The position numbers were made by a program, and so were the translations under genes. DNA of 64,000 bases from Halomonas halmophila (GTDB lineage Bacteria > Pseudomonadota > Gammaproteobacteria > Pseudomonadales > Halomonadaceae): contig NZ_BJOC01000018.1 in assembly GCF_006540005.1 (NCBI RefSeq), positions 1 through 64,000 on the forward strand. Direction: 5' to 3'. Of the stretch, positions 21,372 through 29,750 are shown in pieces; position 1 is the stretch's first letter, and each line of letters begins with the position of its first letter. The notes under the pieces are model-generated. The model was given only the letters and a program-made list of their open reading frames with translations. It searched no databases and was not told where the DNA came from.

Positions 21372-22022
21372 ATGTTGGATACGGCGTTGAACTGGCGCTA
21401 TGCCGCCAAGCGAATGAATGGCCGTCGCGTTCCCGAGATAACGGTGGAGCGTATCCTGGATACAGCACATCTGGCGCCCTCGTCCTATGGTTTGCAGCCG
21501 TACTCGGTGGTGGTGGTCGATACGCCGGAACTGCGCGAGCGCTGTCAGCCGGCGATGTTCCACCAGCCCCAGATCGTCGAGGGATCCCATCTGCTGGTGT
21601 TTGCTACCTGGGAGAGCATCGGCGAGGCCGAGGTCGACCAGTTGATGACACTGACTGCCGAGGAACGCGGGGTGGAGCTGGCATCCCTGGACGGTTATCG
21701 CCAGACCGTGGCGGGTGCGGTCGGTCGCTTGTCGACATCACAGGCGCGGCACCAGTGGGCCGCCCGGCAGGCCTACCTGGCGATGGGCATGGTGTTGACG
21801 GCCGCCGCCATGGAGCGAGTCGATGCCACGCCCATGGAGGGCTTCGATCCGGCGGCCCTCGATGAGGTTTTGGAGCTTCCGGCCCGGGGGCTGCGCAGTG
21901 CCGTGGTGGTGATGCTCGGTTATCGTGACACGGAAACCGACTGGCTCGCCGGGCTAAAGAAGGTGCGCTGGCCGCGCGAGCGAGTGATTGCGCGTGCTGA
22001 ATGTGTCGAACGCTCGAAATGA
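21372..22022 (+). CDS. NfsB-type NAD(P)H nitroreductase family protein
   Basis: A 216-residue flavin enzyme. The N-terminal FMN-binding region (NWRYAAKRMNGRRVPE) and LAPSSYGLQPYSVVVV are typical of the NfsB/YdgI subgroup. It reduces nitroaromatics, quinones or related electrophiles at the expense of NAD(P)H. It is coupled to the preceding EamA gene; detoxify-and-export under MarR control is the simplest reading. Confidence 0.9.
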   Translation: MLDTALNWRYAAKRMNGRRVPEITVERILDTAHLAPSSYGLQPYSVVVVDTPELRERCQPAMFHQPQIVEGSHLLVFATWESIGEAEVDQLMTLTAEERGVELASLDGYRQTVAGAVGRLSTSQARHQWAARQAYLAMGMVLTAAAMERVDATPMEGFDPAALDEVLELPARGLRSAVVVMLGYRDTETDWLAGLKKVRWPRERVIARAECVERSK

Positions 22023-22144
22023 ATGCATCGTCCCGAGCTTCAGCGCCGCGCAGAACGAAGCATATGCGTGTTCGTCGGTCTGTCCAGGATGATCTAGACT
22101 CGAAGTCCGCTCATTTTCATTCGAACTGTCGAAGGTAGGCTGAC

Positions 22145-22783
22145 ATGGTATCCATCGAGTTTCTGGTCACGTCTCTGATCGTGGTTCTGGTGCCCGGCGC
22201 CGGCGTGGTGTGCACGGTGGCGGCAGGGCTGACTCAGGGGCGTGTCGCAAGCCTCTACACAGCCCTGGGTTGCACGGCCGGTATCGTGCCCCATCTGCTG
22301 GCCACGGTGCTCGGCCTGGCAGCCATCCTGCATACCAGCGCGGTCGCTTTCCAGGTACTCAAGTTTGCCGGGGTCGTCTATCTGCTCTATCTGGCCTATG
22401 CAACCTGGCGGGATCGTTCGGCCTTTTCGCTGGACGAGAGCGTCACTCGATCCAGCGCGCTGAGCCTCATCACCAAGGCGATGTTGATCAACAGCCTGAA
22501 TCCCAAGTTGACCATCTTCTTCATGGCGTTTTTGCCGCAGTTTGTGGTGCCCGGCGCGGCGCCAGGGATGCTGCAGCTGTTGTGGCTCAGTGCCGTTTTC
22601 ATGTCGATGACCCTTGTCGTCTTCGTCGGATACGGTTGTCTGGCGCACGCTTTCCGCCGGGGCGTCGTCGAGTCGCCCAGGGTACAGGCCTGGTTGAGGC
22701 GCAGCTTTTCCGGTGCCTTCGCGGGGCTAGGTTTTGTACGAAAAGTGAGTTTTGCTACTTTTGCCCATGCCAAGGCTGCATAG
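22145..22783 (+). pseudogene. LysE/RhtB-type amino-acid exporter, interrupted by an IS5-family element
   Basis: The first 196 codons encode a LysE-family exporter with about six helices (FLVTSLIVVLVPGAGVVCTVAAG; INSLNPKLTIFFMAFLPQF). After GLG the frame runs into the insertion sequence at 22731 and gains 16 foreign residues before a stop at 22783. The lost end lies beyond the element: joining 22730 to 23645 restores an open frame that ends ..AGLGVQLALSDR at TGA 23671-23673, giving 204 residues, the normal length. Only the last eight residues are replaced, so the exporter could retain some activity. Confidence 0.9.
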
Positions 22784-23640
22784 GTGACGTATGACAGGGC
22801 GCTACGAGCTATCCGAGAACAGCTGGTCACTGATCGAAGACATCGTCTCGCCGCCCCAGACGATGGGGCGGCCGAGACGGGATGACCGCCAGGTATTGAA
22901 TGGCATCTTCTGGGTGCTATGTTCGGGGGCCAAATGGCGCGACTTGCCTGAGCGCTATGGCCCCTGGACCACGGTGTATGAGCGCTTCCGTCAATGGCGC
23001 GATGATGGCACCTTCGAGGCTGTTCTGGATCGGCTCCATCTCAAGCTGCGTGAAGACGGGTTGATGGATCTGGACACTTGGATGATTGATTCCACGTCGA
23101 TCCGGGCCACCCGCGCCGCCTCTGGCGGCGGTAAAAAGGGGGATCGAAAGAACCCATAGATCATGGGCTGGGACGGAGCCGAGGCGGTCTGACCACTAAG
23201 ATCCACATGGTCTGCGACCGGCATGGCTGGCCGCTGACTTTCACACTGTCGCCGGGTCAGGATGGCGACACCCAGCATTTCATGCCCACGATGGAGTCGA
23301 TCCACCTGCCGGGACAAGTAGGTCGGCCCCGGAAGCGCTGTCGCCATATCGTGGCAGACAAGGGTTACGACAGCGATGCATTACGCCGTTACTGTTACCG
23401 GCAACGCATGAAGCCAGTCATTGCGCAGCGCAAGATGAAGCGGCGACCGCGGCCTGGACTACCTCGTGGTTTCGACAAGCCTAAGTACCGGGAGCGAAAC
23501 GTCATCGAACGCGGCTTCGGCTGGCTCAAGGAGCTACGGCGCATAGCCACGCGATATGACAAGCTCGTTAGTAGCTTTGCCGCCATGGTATGCCTGGCTT
23601 GCATAGACCGTTGCCTGCGAGCGGACTTTTCGTACAAAAC
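22731..23640 (+). mobile_element. Complete IS5-family insertion sequence, 910 bp
   Basis: Perfect 16-bp terminal inverted repeats (GTTTTGTACGAAAAGT at the left, its complement at the right) bound 910 bp. A direct repeat CTAG flanks both ends (22727-22730 and 23641-23644). This fits the YTAR 4-bp target of the IS5 subgroup as I recall it. Inside are two overlapping transposase frames. Intact ends and frames indicate a recent, possibly active element. Confidence 0.93.
22791..23159 (+). CDS. IS5-family transposase, first reading frame
   Basis: 122 residues with the IS5 DUF4096-type N-terminus (YELSENSWSLIEDIV; FWVLCSGAKWRDLPERYGPW) and the first DDE aspartate in TWMIDSTSIRATRAA. It stops at TAG 23157-23159 just after an A5-G5 run (23133-23142). 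The second frame is -1 relative to this one, so the run is the probable programmed frameshift site. Confidence 0.93.
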   Translation: MTGRYELSENSWSLIEDIVSPPQTMGRPRRDDRQVLNGIFWVLCSGAKWRDLPERYGPWTTVYERFRQWRDDGTFEAVLDRLHLKLREDGLMDLDTWMIDSTSIRATRAASGGGKKGDRKNP

Positions 23641-23644
23641 CTAG
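23136..23644 (+). CDS. IS5-family transposase, second reading frame (-1 frame)
   Basis: The frame continues the transposase as GLGRSRGGLTTKIHMVCDR (in frame from about 23140; the first ATG is 23207). It carries the second catalytic Asp in HIVADKGYDSD and the catalytic Glu region YRERNVIERGFGWLK. Its stop TAG (23642-23644) lies in the CTAG target duplication, not in the element. All three DDE regions are present across the two frames. Confidence 0.9.
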
Positions 23645-23673
23645 GGGTTCAACTGGCGCTTTCGGATCGCTGA

Positions 23674-23960
23674 AGGCTGTCCGTCTGCCGCTTGTCGAAG
23701 TAGGATCTGCCTGACCTGACGGTGGTCCTGGGTGATCCGGAAGAGATGCGAGCTTTCGTTCGGGGTGTCTGTGATCGCCGGGGACCCTGTCGTTTCTTCG
23801 ACTGAAGCCAGGACATCCCGAATGGGCGTCGGCGTCTGACCATGTTCCACCCAAAGCCGCAGCCTGGCGAAGATCATGCCTGGTTGGCGCGCCGTCCTAC
23901 CGTGAAGCGGCATCCCGGGCCATGGTGGCTGGGGACACCATGGCCGAGGGGCGGGAAAGG
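23674..23960. other. Intergenic region with no convincing gene
   Basis: 287 bases between the end of the split exporter gene and the propeller gene. A minus-strand frame of about 78 codons from near 23877 runs across the exporter's displaced tail. It has no ribosome-binding site and no recognisable family, so I do not call it. Confidence 0.4.
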
Positions 23961-24602
23961 TCACATATCCCGCTGCGGGCGGCGGATGGTCCTCAGCCGG
24001 CCGGTGGGTCCGCCGCCGCAGCAGAAGCGGTCGGCCCCGTCGGACTCGAGGCCCGAGACGCCCGTGTCGCCCGGCAGGTCGAGGCTCTGCTGGACCTCGC
24101 CCGTATGCGGGTCGATCCGCCGCACATCGCTTTCGCCGTTTTCCCAGGTGCCGTGCCAGAGTTCGCCGTCGACCCAGGTGACTCCGGTGACCATGCGGTT
24201 GGATTCGAGGGTGCGCAGCACCTCGCCGGTGCTGGGGTCGACCTGAATAATCTTGCGCCCATGGTGCTGCCCCACCCAGAGGGTGCCTTCGGCCCAGGCC
24301 AGTCCCGAGTCATCCTCACCGTTGGGCGAGGGGATCGTCGCGAGCACGTCCCCCGTTTCCGGGTCGATTCGCTGGATGCGTTTGCCGGCGATCTGGAACA
24401 GGTGCTGGCCATCGAAGGCCGTGCCGGCGGTTGCGGCGGCATCCACCGAACGCCCTGTGTGGCCGCTGTCCGGATCGAGGGTGGTCAGCGTCTCGCCGGT
24501 CGCCAGCCAGATGGAGCGGCCATCGAATGACACGCCATGCACGCAGTCGATGCCGGGGAAGGGGCCGTACTCGCGTATCACTTCGGCTGAATGTCGTTGC
24601 AT
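23961..24602 (-). CDS. Beta-propeller (glutamine-cyclotransferase/PQQ-like repeat) protein
   Basis: 213 residues made of four to five blade repeats. Each has a W or L-rich strand followed by a turn of the form I-D-P-x-T-G-E-V (IDPETGDVLATI, VDPSTGEVLRTL, IDPHTGEVQQSL). There is no signal peptide, so it is probably cytoplasmic. Such proteins are often annotated as glutamine cyclotransferase-like, but I see no catalytic evidence for that. It lies 35 bases downstream of a large regulator on the same strand and is likely cotranscribed with it. Confidence 0.75.
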   Translation of the reverse strand: MQRHSAEVIREYGPFPGIDCVHGVSFDGRSIWLATGETLTTLDPDSGHTGRSVDAAATAGTAFDGQHLFQIAGKRIQRIDPETGDVLATIPSPNGEDDSGLAWAEGTLWVGQHHGRKIIQVDPSTGEVLRTLESNRMVTGVTWVDGELWHGTWENGESDVRRIDPHTGEVQQSLDLPGDTGVSGLESDGADRFCCGGGPTGRLRTIRRPQRDM

Positions 24603-24637
24603 TGTCTTCTCCTGGGTTGTCGGTTACCTGACCAAGG

Positions 24638-25858
24638 CTAGCCGCTCGGCAGTGGACCGGGGAGTAACAAGGTTGTCGTGAATCCGGGGATGGTGCCTGC
24701 CATCCAGCGTCGCGCCCGGCCGCGGCCATACGCCTGTACCTTACCGGTCGTCGCCAGCGCATCGAGCGAGCGCTGAGCGGTGCGTTGGCTGACTCCCAGA
24801 GCGAATGCCAGGGCCGAACTCGACCAGGCCTCGCCGTCGGCGAGCAGTGCCAGCACATCGGCATGCGGGGTATCGTCGGGAGGCACCAGCACGACGACTT
24901 CGTGAGCGTCATCGGGTACCAGCGAGAAGCCGCGGCGCGTCGCGTTCACCGAGGCCAGCGAGCGTAGCGCCGTGCGCAGCCGACCGATCTCGACCCGCAA
25001 TCGCGCGCGATGCGTTTCATCGACGTAGCGCGTGCGGAAGGCGCGCTTGATAAGGGTCTCCCGCGGTACGTCGACGGGCCACGCCTCGCCCAGGATACGC
25101 ACGAGCGCGAACAGCACCGGCCGCCGGGTCAGCGAGACCAGGGTGTCGGTGTGGCGCACGACATGACGACACGCATCCACCACGAAGGCCTGTGATGCCA
25201 GGAGAGCCTCGACATCCGCAAGCAGGAGCGGACGCTCGTTGCCACGCGTCATCTGGCGCGCCGCGGGGGTGTGCAGCACCCGGGTAGCGGCTTCGATCTC
25301 CGCCAGCAGGGCCGGAATGCCAGCGGCACGAGCGGCCTGCTCGGCCCTGGCGAGTGCGGCATGGACCCGGCCGGTCTTGAGACGTCCTGTCGCGACCCCC
25401 GCCAGCACGAGCTCGTGGGCGGCCCGCAAGGCAGGTGGCAGGGCAGCGGGATTGATGGCGGCGAGCATCTCGTCGGCAGCGTCGAGGCGACCGCGCAGCA
25501 GCAGGTGGCGGGCCTCGAGGTGGCGGGCATGCGAGGCATTCACGAGATCGCCGTGTGCCTCGAGGGTGGTACGGGCGTCGCCGAGGGCTGGCGCGGACCA
25601 GCCGAGATCACGCGAGACGAGCGCGATCTCGGCCTCGGCGACGACGCATCGCGCTCGGGCCACAGCCGCCCGCGAGCCGAAGGCGCGTGTGGCATCACGC
25701 AGGCGTTCCCGGGCCAGCGCGAGATCGCCGAGCTGCGCCAGGGCAATGCCTCTCAGGGCGAGGGCCGACGCGTCCTCGCGCAAGGCGATTCGGTTCAGTG
25801 CGTCGAGCGGCTCACCCTTCGCGAGCGCACGTCCCGCAGCCGCGATCAGGGCATCCAT
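24638..25858 (-). CDS. Transcriptional regulator with helical repeats and two winged-helix regions
   Basis: About 406 residues from ATG 25858. The N-terminal 220 residues are Ala/Leu/Arg-rich helical repeats resembling TPRs. A middle segment (TLIKRAFRTRYVDETHRARLRVEIGRLRTAL split by helices, then RRGFSLVPDD) resembles an OmpR/SARP-type winged helix. The last 60 residues form a second helix-turn-helix (SSSALAFALGVSQRTAQRSLDALATTGKV). A TATAGT hexamer at about 25900 could be its -10. The target is unknown; the propeller protein in the same operon may be a partner. Confidence 0.78.
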   Translation of the reverse strand: MDALIAAAGRALAKGEPLDALNRIALREDASALALRGIALAQLGDLALARERLRDATRAFGSRAAVARARCVVAEAEIALVSRDLGWSAPALGDARTTLEAHGDLVNASHARHLEARHLLLRGRLDAADEMLAAINPAALPPALRAAHELVLAGVATGRLKTGRVHAALARAEQAARAAGIPALLAEIEAATRVLHTPAARQMTRGNERPLLLADVEALLASQAFVVDACRHVVRHTDTLVSLTRRPVLFALVRILGEAWPVDVPRETLIKRAFRTRYVDETHRARLRVEIGRLRTALRSLASVNATRRGFSLVPDDAHEVVVLVPPDDTPHADVLALLADGEAWSSSALAFALGVSQRTAQRSLDALATTGKVQAYGRGRARRWMAGTIPGFTTTLLLPGPLPSG

Positions 25859-25977
25859 CGCAATGTCGTCATCATGGCCATTCCCGATCCTGCCACTATA
25901 CCCCATGCCGCGAGGGTGGGGCATGGAGCCGGAACGTGCGAGGAAGTGGCTGGCGGAGCGGCTCGGGCAGCCCGGCG

Positions 25978-26724
25978 TCAGACGATGCGGCCCGGGTCCT
26001 TCTCGGTTTCGGGAGCGGCTTCTTCGGCATCTTCCTCTGCCCAGGCACCACTGATCATTCGGTACACCACGGCGCCCAGCAAGGCGCCGATCATGGGGGC
26101 GATCCAGAACAGCCACAGCTGGTCCATGGCCCAGTCTCCGACAAACATCGCCGTGCTGGTGCTGCGTGCCGGATTGATCGAGCCATTGGTGATCGGCACG
26201 CTGATCAGGTAGATCATCGTCAGGCACAGGCCGGCGGCGAAGGGCGCGACCCTCGCGGGGGCACGCTTGTCGGTGGCGCCCAGCATGACGAAGACGTAGA
26301 TCATGGTCATGAGCGTCTCGGTCAGCAGGGCGGAGACGACATCGTAGCCACCCGGGGAATGCTCGCCATAACCATTGGCACCGAACCCCTGCGAGAAATC
26401 GAAGCCGGGCTTGCCGGAGGCGATGAGGTACAGCATGCCGGCGGCAATCAGGGCCCCCATGAGCTGGGAGGCGATGTAGTAGGGCAGTTCATTGCCCGGG
26501 AAGCGGCCACCCGCCCATAGGCCGACGGAAACGGCGGGATTGAGGTGGCAGCCGGAGATGTGGCCGATGGCCAATGCCATGGTCAGCATGGTCAGACCAA
26601 AGGCCAGGGCGATACCCAGGAGACCTATGCCCAGCGATGGATAACTCGCGCTGAGCACTATGCTGCCGCAACCGAACAAGACCAGACAGAGCGTGCCGAA
26701 GAACTCGGCGATATATCTTTCCAT
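25978..26724 (-). CDS. aqpZ: Aquaporin Z
   Basis: 248 residues, six membrane helices and two half-helices with the NPA motifs HLNPAVSVG and SINPARSTS, the aquaporin signature. I chose ATG 26724 ([11 protein letters not shown]) because GGAGG stands nine bases before it; an upstream ATG at 26730 is too close to that site. It conducts water across the inner membrane during osmotic change. The C-terminal tail is acidic ([14 protein letters not shown]). The upstream spacer is strikingly AT-rich and probably holds the promoter. Confidence 0.95.
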   Translation of the reverse strand: MERYIAEFFGTLCLVLFGCGSIVLSASYPSLGIGLLGIALAFGLTMLTMALAIGHISGCHLNPAVSVGLWAGGRFPGNELPYYIASQLMGALIAAGMLYLIASGKPGFDFSQGFGANGYGEHSPGGYDVVSALLTETLMTMIYVFVMLGATDKRAPARVAPFAAGLCLTMIYLISVPITNGSINPARSTSTAMFVGDWAMDQLWLFWIAPMIGALLGAVVYRMISGAWAEEDAEEAAPETEKDPGRIV

Positions 26725-26829
26725 GTCCATGTCCCTCCAAGACATTGCGTCGATCAAAGCTCTCTCGACGTGGAAGAGTCTTGGGTCGCTGGGACGAACG
26801 ACCAGTTTCAGTCTGAGTCGGCGGCACAG

Positions 26830-26885
26830 ATTATGACAAAGCAACAAATGTAAAATAATGTATAATTATTATCTAATATAGAGGC
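26830..26885 (-). promoter_or_regulatory. AT-rich promoter region of aqpZ
   Basis: A run of about 55 bases made almost only of A and T (around tgtataattattatcta) stands out from the GC-rich background 110-160 bases upstream of the aqpZ start. Several -10-like hexamers (TATACA, TATAAT) are possible on either strand, so the exact promoter cannot be fixed. Confidence 0.4.
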
Positions 26886-26950
26886 GATTGAACTGCCCGG
26901 GATAGGCACCGTCACCCGGGGCGTAGGGGCCTGGCCGGGCTGTGTTGGCC

Positions 26951-27364
26951 TTACAACTTCACCTTGCCGCGCAACGCCTTGGTTTTGCCCTTGTTGACCT
27001 TCTTGTCGACCCGGCGGCGCTGCGAGCCCTTGGTCGGTTTGGTTGGCTTGCGGGTCTTGCGCTGCTTGACGGCGTTCTGGATCAGCTGACGCAGCCGCTC
27101 CAGGGCATCCTGCCTGTTGAGTTCCAGGGTGCGATGGTTCTGAGCCTTGATGACGACCACGCCGTCCTTGCTGATGCGCTGATCGTGCAGCGTCATCCAG
27201 CGCTCCTTGTAGAAGGCAGGGAGCGTCGAATGTGGGATGTCAAACCGCAGATGAACCGCCGACGCCACCTTGTTGACGTTCTGGCCGCCCGCGCCCTGGG
27301 CGCGAATCTGGGTGATCTCGAGCTCCTGTTCGGTCAGCTCGACCGTATTGGAAATGCGTAGCAT
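26951..27364 (-). CDS. arfB: Ribosome-rescue peptidyl-tRNA hydrolase ArfB (YaeJ)
   Basis: 137 residues from ATG 27364. The release-factor GGQ motif lies in RAQGAGGQNVNKVASAVHLRF at about residues 22-40. A long basic C-terminal tail (KTRKPTKPTKGSQRRRVDKK) is the element that enters the mRNA channel of stalled ribosomes. Length and layout match ArfB. A small DUF3820 gene lies 19 bases upstream on the same strand. Confidence 0.95.
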   Translation of the reverse strand: MLRISNTVELTEQELEITQIRAQGAGGQNVNKVASAVHLRFDIPHSTLPAFYKERWMTLHDQRISKDGVVVIKAQNHRTLELNRQDALERLRQLIQNAVKQRKTRKPTKPTKGSQRRRVDKKVNKGKTKALRGKVKL

Positions 27365-27383
27365 AGGGGCCTTGAAAGTGCGC

Positions 27384-27605
27384 TCATGTTGGCGATGACT
27401 GTCGAAGGGGCTCGAGCAGATGGCCGAGACCATTATGATCGATTTCATGCATGAGGTGCAGCAGCCGGCCGATCTCCCCGGAGGGGAAGCCTTCCCGGGC
27501 AAACCAGTTGAGGTAGGGGCCGGGCAGGTCGGCGATGAATGTGCCCTCATACTTGCCGAACGGCATCTTCAGGGTCAGCAGTCGTTCCAGGTCCTCGGGA
27601 TTCAC
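27384..27605 (-). CDS. DUF3820 family protein
   Basis: 73 residues from GTG 27605, which has AAGGAG eight bases upstream. The family pattern MPFGKYEGTFIADLPGPYLNWFAREGFP is clear. DUF3820 proteins are small and of uncertain function, some described as quorum-sensing-regulated. It probably forms a two-gene unit with arfB. Confidence 0.88.
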   Translation of the reverse strand: MNPEDLERLLTLKMPFGKYEGTFIADLPGPYLNWFAREGFPSGEIGRLLHLMHEIDHNGLGHLLEPLRQSSPT

Positions 27606-27745
27606 GGGTGGGCTCCTTGCATGATGATCCTGACATCTTGCGAGAAGACGGCGGTCGAGTCACGTCGCGTCATGATCCGCCCGACCTTGAATAGTGGCCC
27701 GGTGGCCCGCACTGACGGAAGAGCATTCCCATCCAAGGAGGCAAC

Positions 27746-28378
27746 ATGACGACATTGGTAATCGGCGCCAACGGGCAGATCGGCCGCCAGTTCTGCGAGT
27801 TGGCTCAAGAGGCCGGCGAGCCCATCAAGGCCATGGTGCGTAGTGAGGAGCAGCAGGCCTGGTTCGACGAGCACGGCATCGACAGCGTGATCGGCGATCT
27901 GGAGGGCGACTTCCGCCATGCCTTCGCGGGCTGCGACCAGGTGGTCTTCACCGCCGGCTCCGGTCCGCATACCGGCCCCGACAAGACGCTGTTGATCGAT
28001 CTGTACGGCGCGATCCGGTCGGCCGACCTGGCCAGCGAGCTGGGCCTGTCGCGTTATCTGATGGTCAGCGCCATGCGTGCCGAGGACCCCTTGACCGCGC
28101 CGGAGAAACTGCGCCCCTACATGGCCGCCAAGTTTGCCGCCGATGCGCATCTGCGCCACGTTAGCGTGCCGCATCTCATCCTCAAGCCGGGCCGCCTGAC
28201 GGACGAGGCCGCGACCGGCAAGGTGGCCACCTCGCTCGAGGAGGCCAATGGCGAGAACGGCATTTCCCGCGCCAATGTAGCGCACGCGCTGCTGCACGTG
28301 GTTCAGACCCGCTCACTGGTGGATGTCGAGTTCACCCTGCTCGATGGCCAGCGCGCTATCAGCGAGGCGTTGACGTGA
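27746..28378 (+). CDS. NAD(P)-binding SDR/NmrA-like protein
   Basis: 210 residues with N-terminal Rossmann motif TLVIGANGQIGRQ and a later YMAAKFAADAHL segment typical of atypical short-chain dehydrogenases (YwnB/HSCARG-like). It may be an oxidoreductase or an NADPH sensor. ATG 27746 follows AAGGAGGCAAC, a strong ribosome-binding site. It is coupled to the next gene by a GTGA overlap. Confidence 0.88.
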   Translation: MTTLVIGANGQIGRQFCELAQEAGEPIKAMVRSEEQQAWFDEHGIDSVIGDLEGDFRHAFAGCDQVVFTAGSGPHTGPDKTLLIDLYGAIRSADLASELGLSRYLMVSAMRAEDPLTAPEKLRPYMAAKFAADAHLRHVSVPHLILKPGRLTDEAATGKVATSLEEANGENGISRANVAHALLHVVQTRSLVDVEFTLLDGQRAISEALT

Positions 28379-28740
28379 CAGCATCGAGCGCATCGCAGCA
28401 GGCCACGCGAGTCCTCGCCGGACGAGTGCGCCAGGTGCTGGAACAGACGAGCGAATCCGCTCTACCGCTGACCTATCGCCAGATGACCGAGGTGCTGGGG
28501 CTGACCCCGCCGCGCACCATTCAGCGTCTGACGGATGCATTGGAAGTACTGATGCGCGACGATGTGGCCAATGGCCGGCCCATGGTGGCGGCACTAGTAA
28601 TCAGTCAGCGTGGCGAGGGGTTGCCGGCCGCCGGCTTCTTCGAACTGGCCGCCGAGCTGGGGCGACTTCCCGTCGACCCGGCGCTCCAGGCCGAAGCCTA
28701 TCGCGCCGAATACCAGCGTGCCCTGGCGGCTCGCGCCTGA
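28375..28740 (+). CDS. Conserved hypothetical protein, possible winged helix
   Basis: 121 residues from GTG 28375, overlapping the preceding stop by four bases. The segment LPLTYRQMTEVLGLTPPRTIQRLTDALE reads like a winged-helix fold, followed by MVAALVISQRGEGLPAAGFFELA. I do not know a name for the family. Tight coupling suggests it works with the SDR-like protein. Confidence 0.75.
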   Translation: MTASSASQQATRVLAGRVRQVLEQTSESALPLTYRQMTEVLGLTPPRTIQRLTDALEVLMRDDVANGRPMVAALVISQRGEGLPAAGFFELAAELGRLPVDPALQAEAYRAEYQRALAARA

Positions 28741-28751
28741 ATGCCCGCCTT

Positions 28752-28965
28752 AGAGGGCGTTTACAAAAGTCACGAGCGACGGCCAGACCAGGCGAAATCA
28801 GCCGACAAATCGTCAAGATTGACGATTTGGGCAGCTTTGCTGCTCGAAGAGCGAGTGACAAGGATGTCACGAGTCAGAAAGCGGAGTTTACGAGCTGGTA
28901 AATGAGCATTTTGAGGCTGATTTCAACGTCGCATGGGCGAGCGCAGTAGTTTGTAAACACCCTCT
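28752..28965. mobile_element. MITE-like non-coding element with terminal inverted repeats and many hairpins
   Basis: 214 bp bounded by 16-bp inverted repeats with one mismatch (AGAGGGCGTTTACAAA left; complement of TTTGTAAACACCCTCT right). Inside are a near-perfect palindrome AAATCGTCAA-GA-TTGACGATTT, hairpins GTGACA..TGTCAC and GCAGC..GCTGC, and an outer pair GAAATCAGCC / GGCTGATTTC about 120 bases apart. There is no open frame of note. The right repeat abuts and overlaps by one base the stop codon of the minus-strand TauE gene. No clean target duplication is visible (TTA left, TCA right). Confidence 0.75.
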
Positions 28966-29747
28966 CATCCGGCGCCCACGATCAGCCCCAATATGCTGAC
29001 CACAATCAGCACCCCGCCGAGTACCCGGAAGAAGACATCACCGCCGGCCGACAGCATGTAACGGTGGGCGCTTTCGCCGATCAGGTGGCCGACAAGGGCA
29101 CAAGGCAGCAGCCAGAGTTGATGGATCAGTTGCAGGTCGACACCGGCGATCAGGAACGAGACCATCTTGATCGCCACCAGAATGAACCACAGCACGAACA
29201 GCGTATCGCGCAGTTGGTGTTTCGCCACGTGGCTGGCGAACACCGCGACGATCAGCGGCGCCCCGATCAAGGAGGTGCCGCTGACATAGCCACCCAGTCC
29301 CAGCAAGGTGCAGTCGACGACCTTGCCCCGGCTACGGAACGGCTTGTTGAGCAGATAGCTGGTGCCGTAGACGAGCACGATGGCGAAGATGATGATCGAC
29401 ATGATGTCGCCCGGCAGCGTCAAGAGCCCCACCACGCCGATCAGCTTGGGCACGATCATGACCTTCAGTGCCCGGAACAGATAGCGCCAGTCGATATTTC
29501 CATCAGCCTGCTGTTCATCGTTCGTGCCAGTGTGCGCCTGACGATGGCCGCGCCAGGCGATCCAGCTCGAGAAGATCAGCAACTGAATGGCGATGATCGG
29601 CAGGAAGACCACCGGCTCATCGAGCACCAGCAGCAGGAAGGGCAGGGACAACACTGCGCCACCGAAGCCAAGGCTCGTACGGACGAAGCCGCTCCAGGTG
29701 AAGATCAAGCCAATGAGGGCGAGCTGGTACCATTCGAGATCGGCCAT
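28965..29747 (-). CDS. Sulfite exporter TauE/SafE-family permease
   Basis: 260 residues, about eight membrane helices. The N-terminus GFVRTSLGFGGAVLSLPFLLLV and the central LGGYVSGTSLIGAPLIVAVFASH are the two glycine-rich half-repeats of TauE/SafE permeases. These export sulfonates, sulfite or other small organic anions; the substrate cannot be read here. The stop codon coincides with the end of the MITE-like element, so the C-terminus may have been set by that insertion. Confidence 0.9.
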   Translation of the reverse strand: MADLEWYQLALIGLIFTWSGFVRTSLGFGGAVLSLPFLLLVLDEPVVFLPIIAIQLLIFSSWIAWRGHRQAHTGTNDEQQADGNIDWRYLFRALKVMIVPKLIGVVGLLTLPGDIMSIIIFAIVLVYGTSYLLNKPFRSRGKVVDCTLLGLGGYVSGTSLIGAPLIVAVFASHVAKHQLRDTLFVLWFILVAIKMVSFLIAGVDLQLIHQLWLLPCALVGHLIGESAHRYMLSAGGDVFFRVLGGVLIVVSILGLIVGAG

Positions 29748-29750
29748 GGC

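Noticed and set aside
23641..23964. Minus-strand frame of 107 codons beside the IS element
   Set aside because: It runs antisense across the displaced tail of the LysE gene and has no ribosome-binding site or recognisable family.
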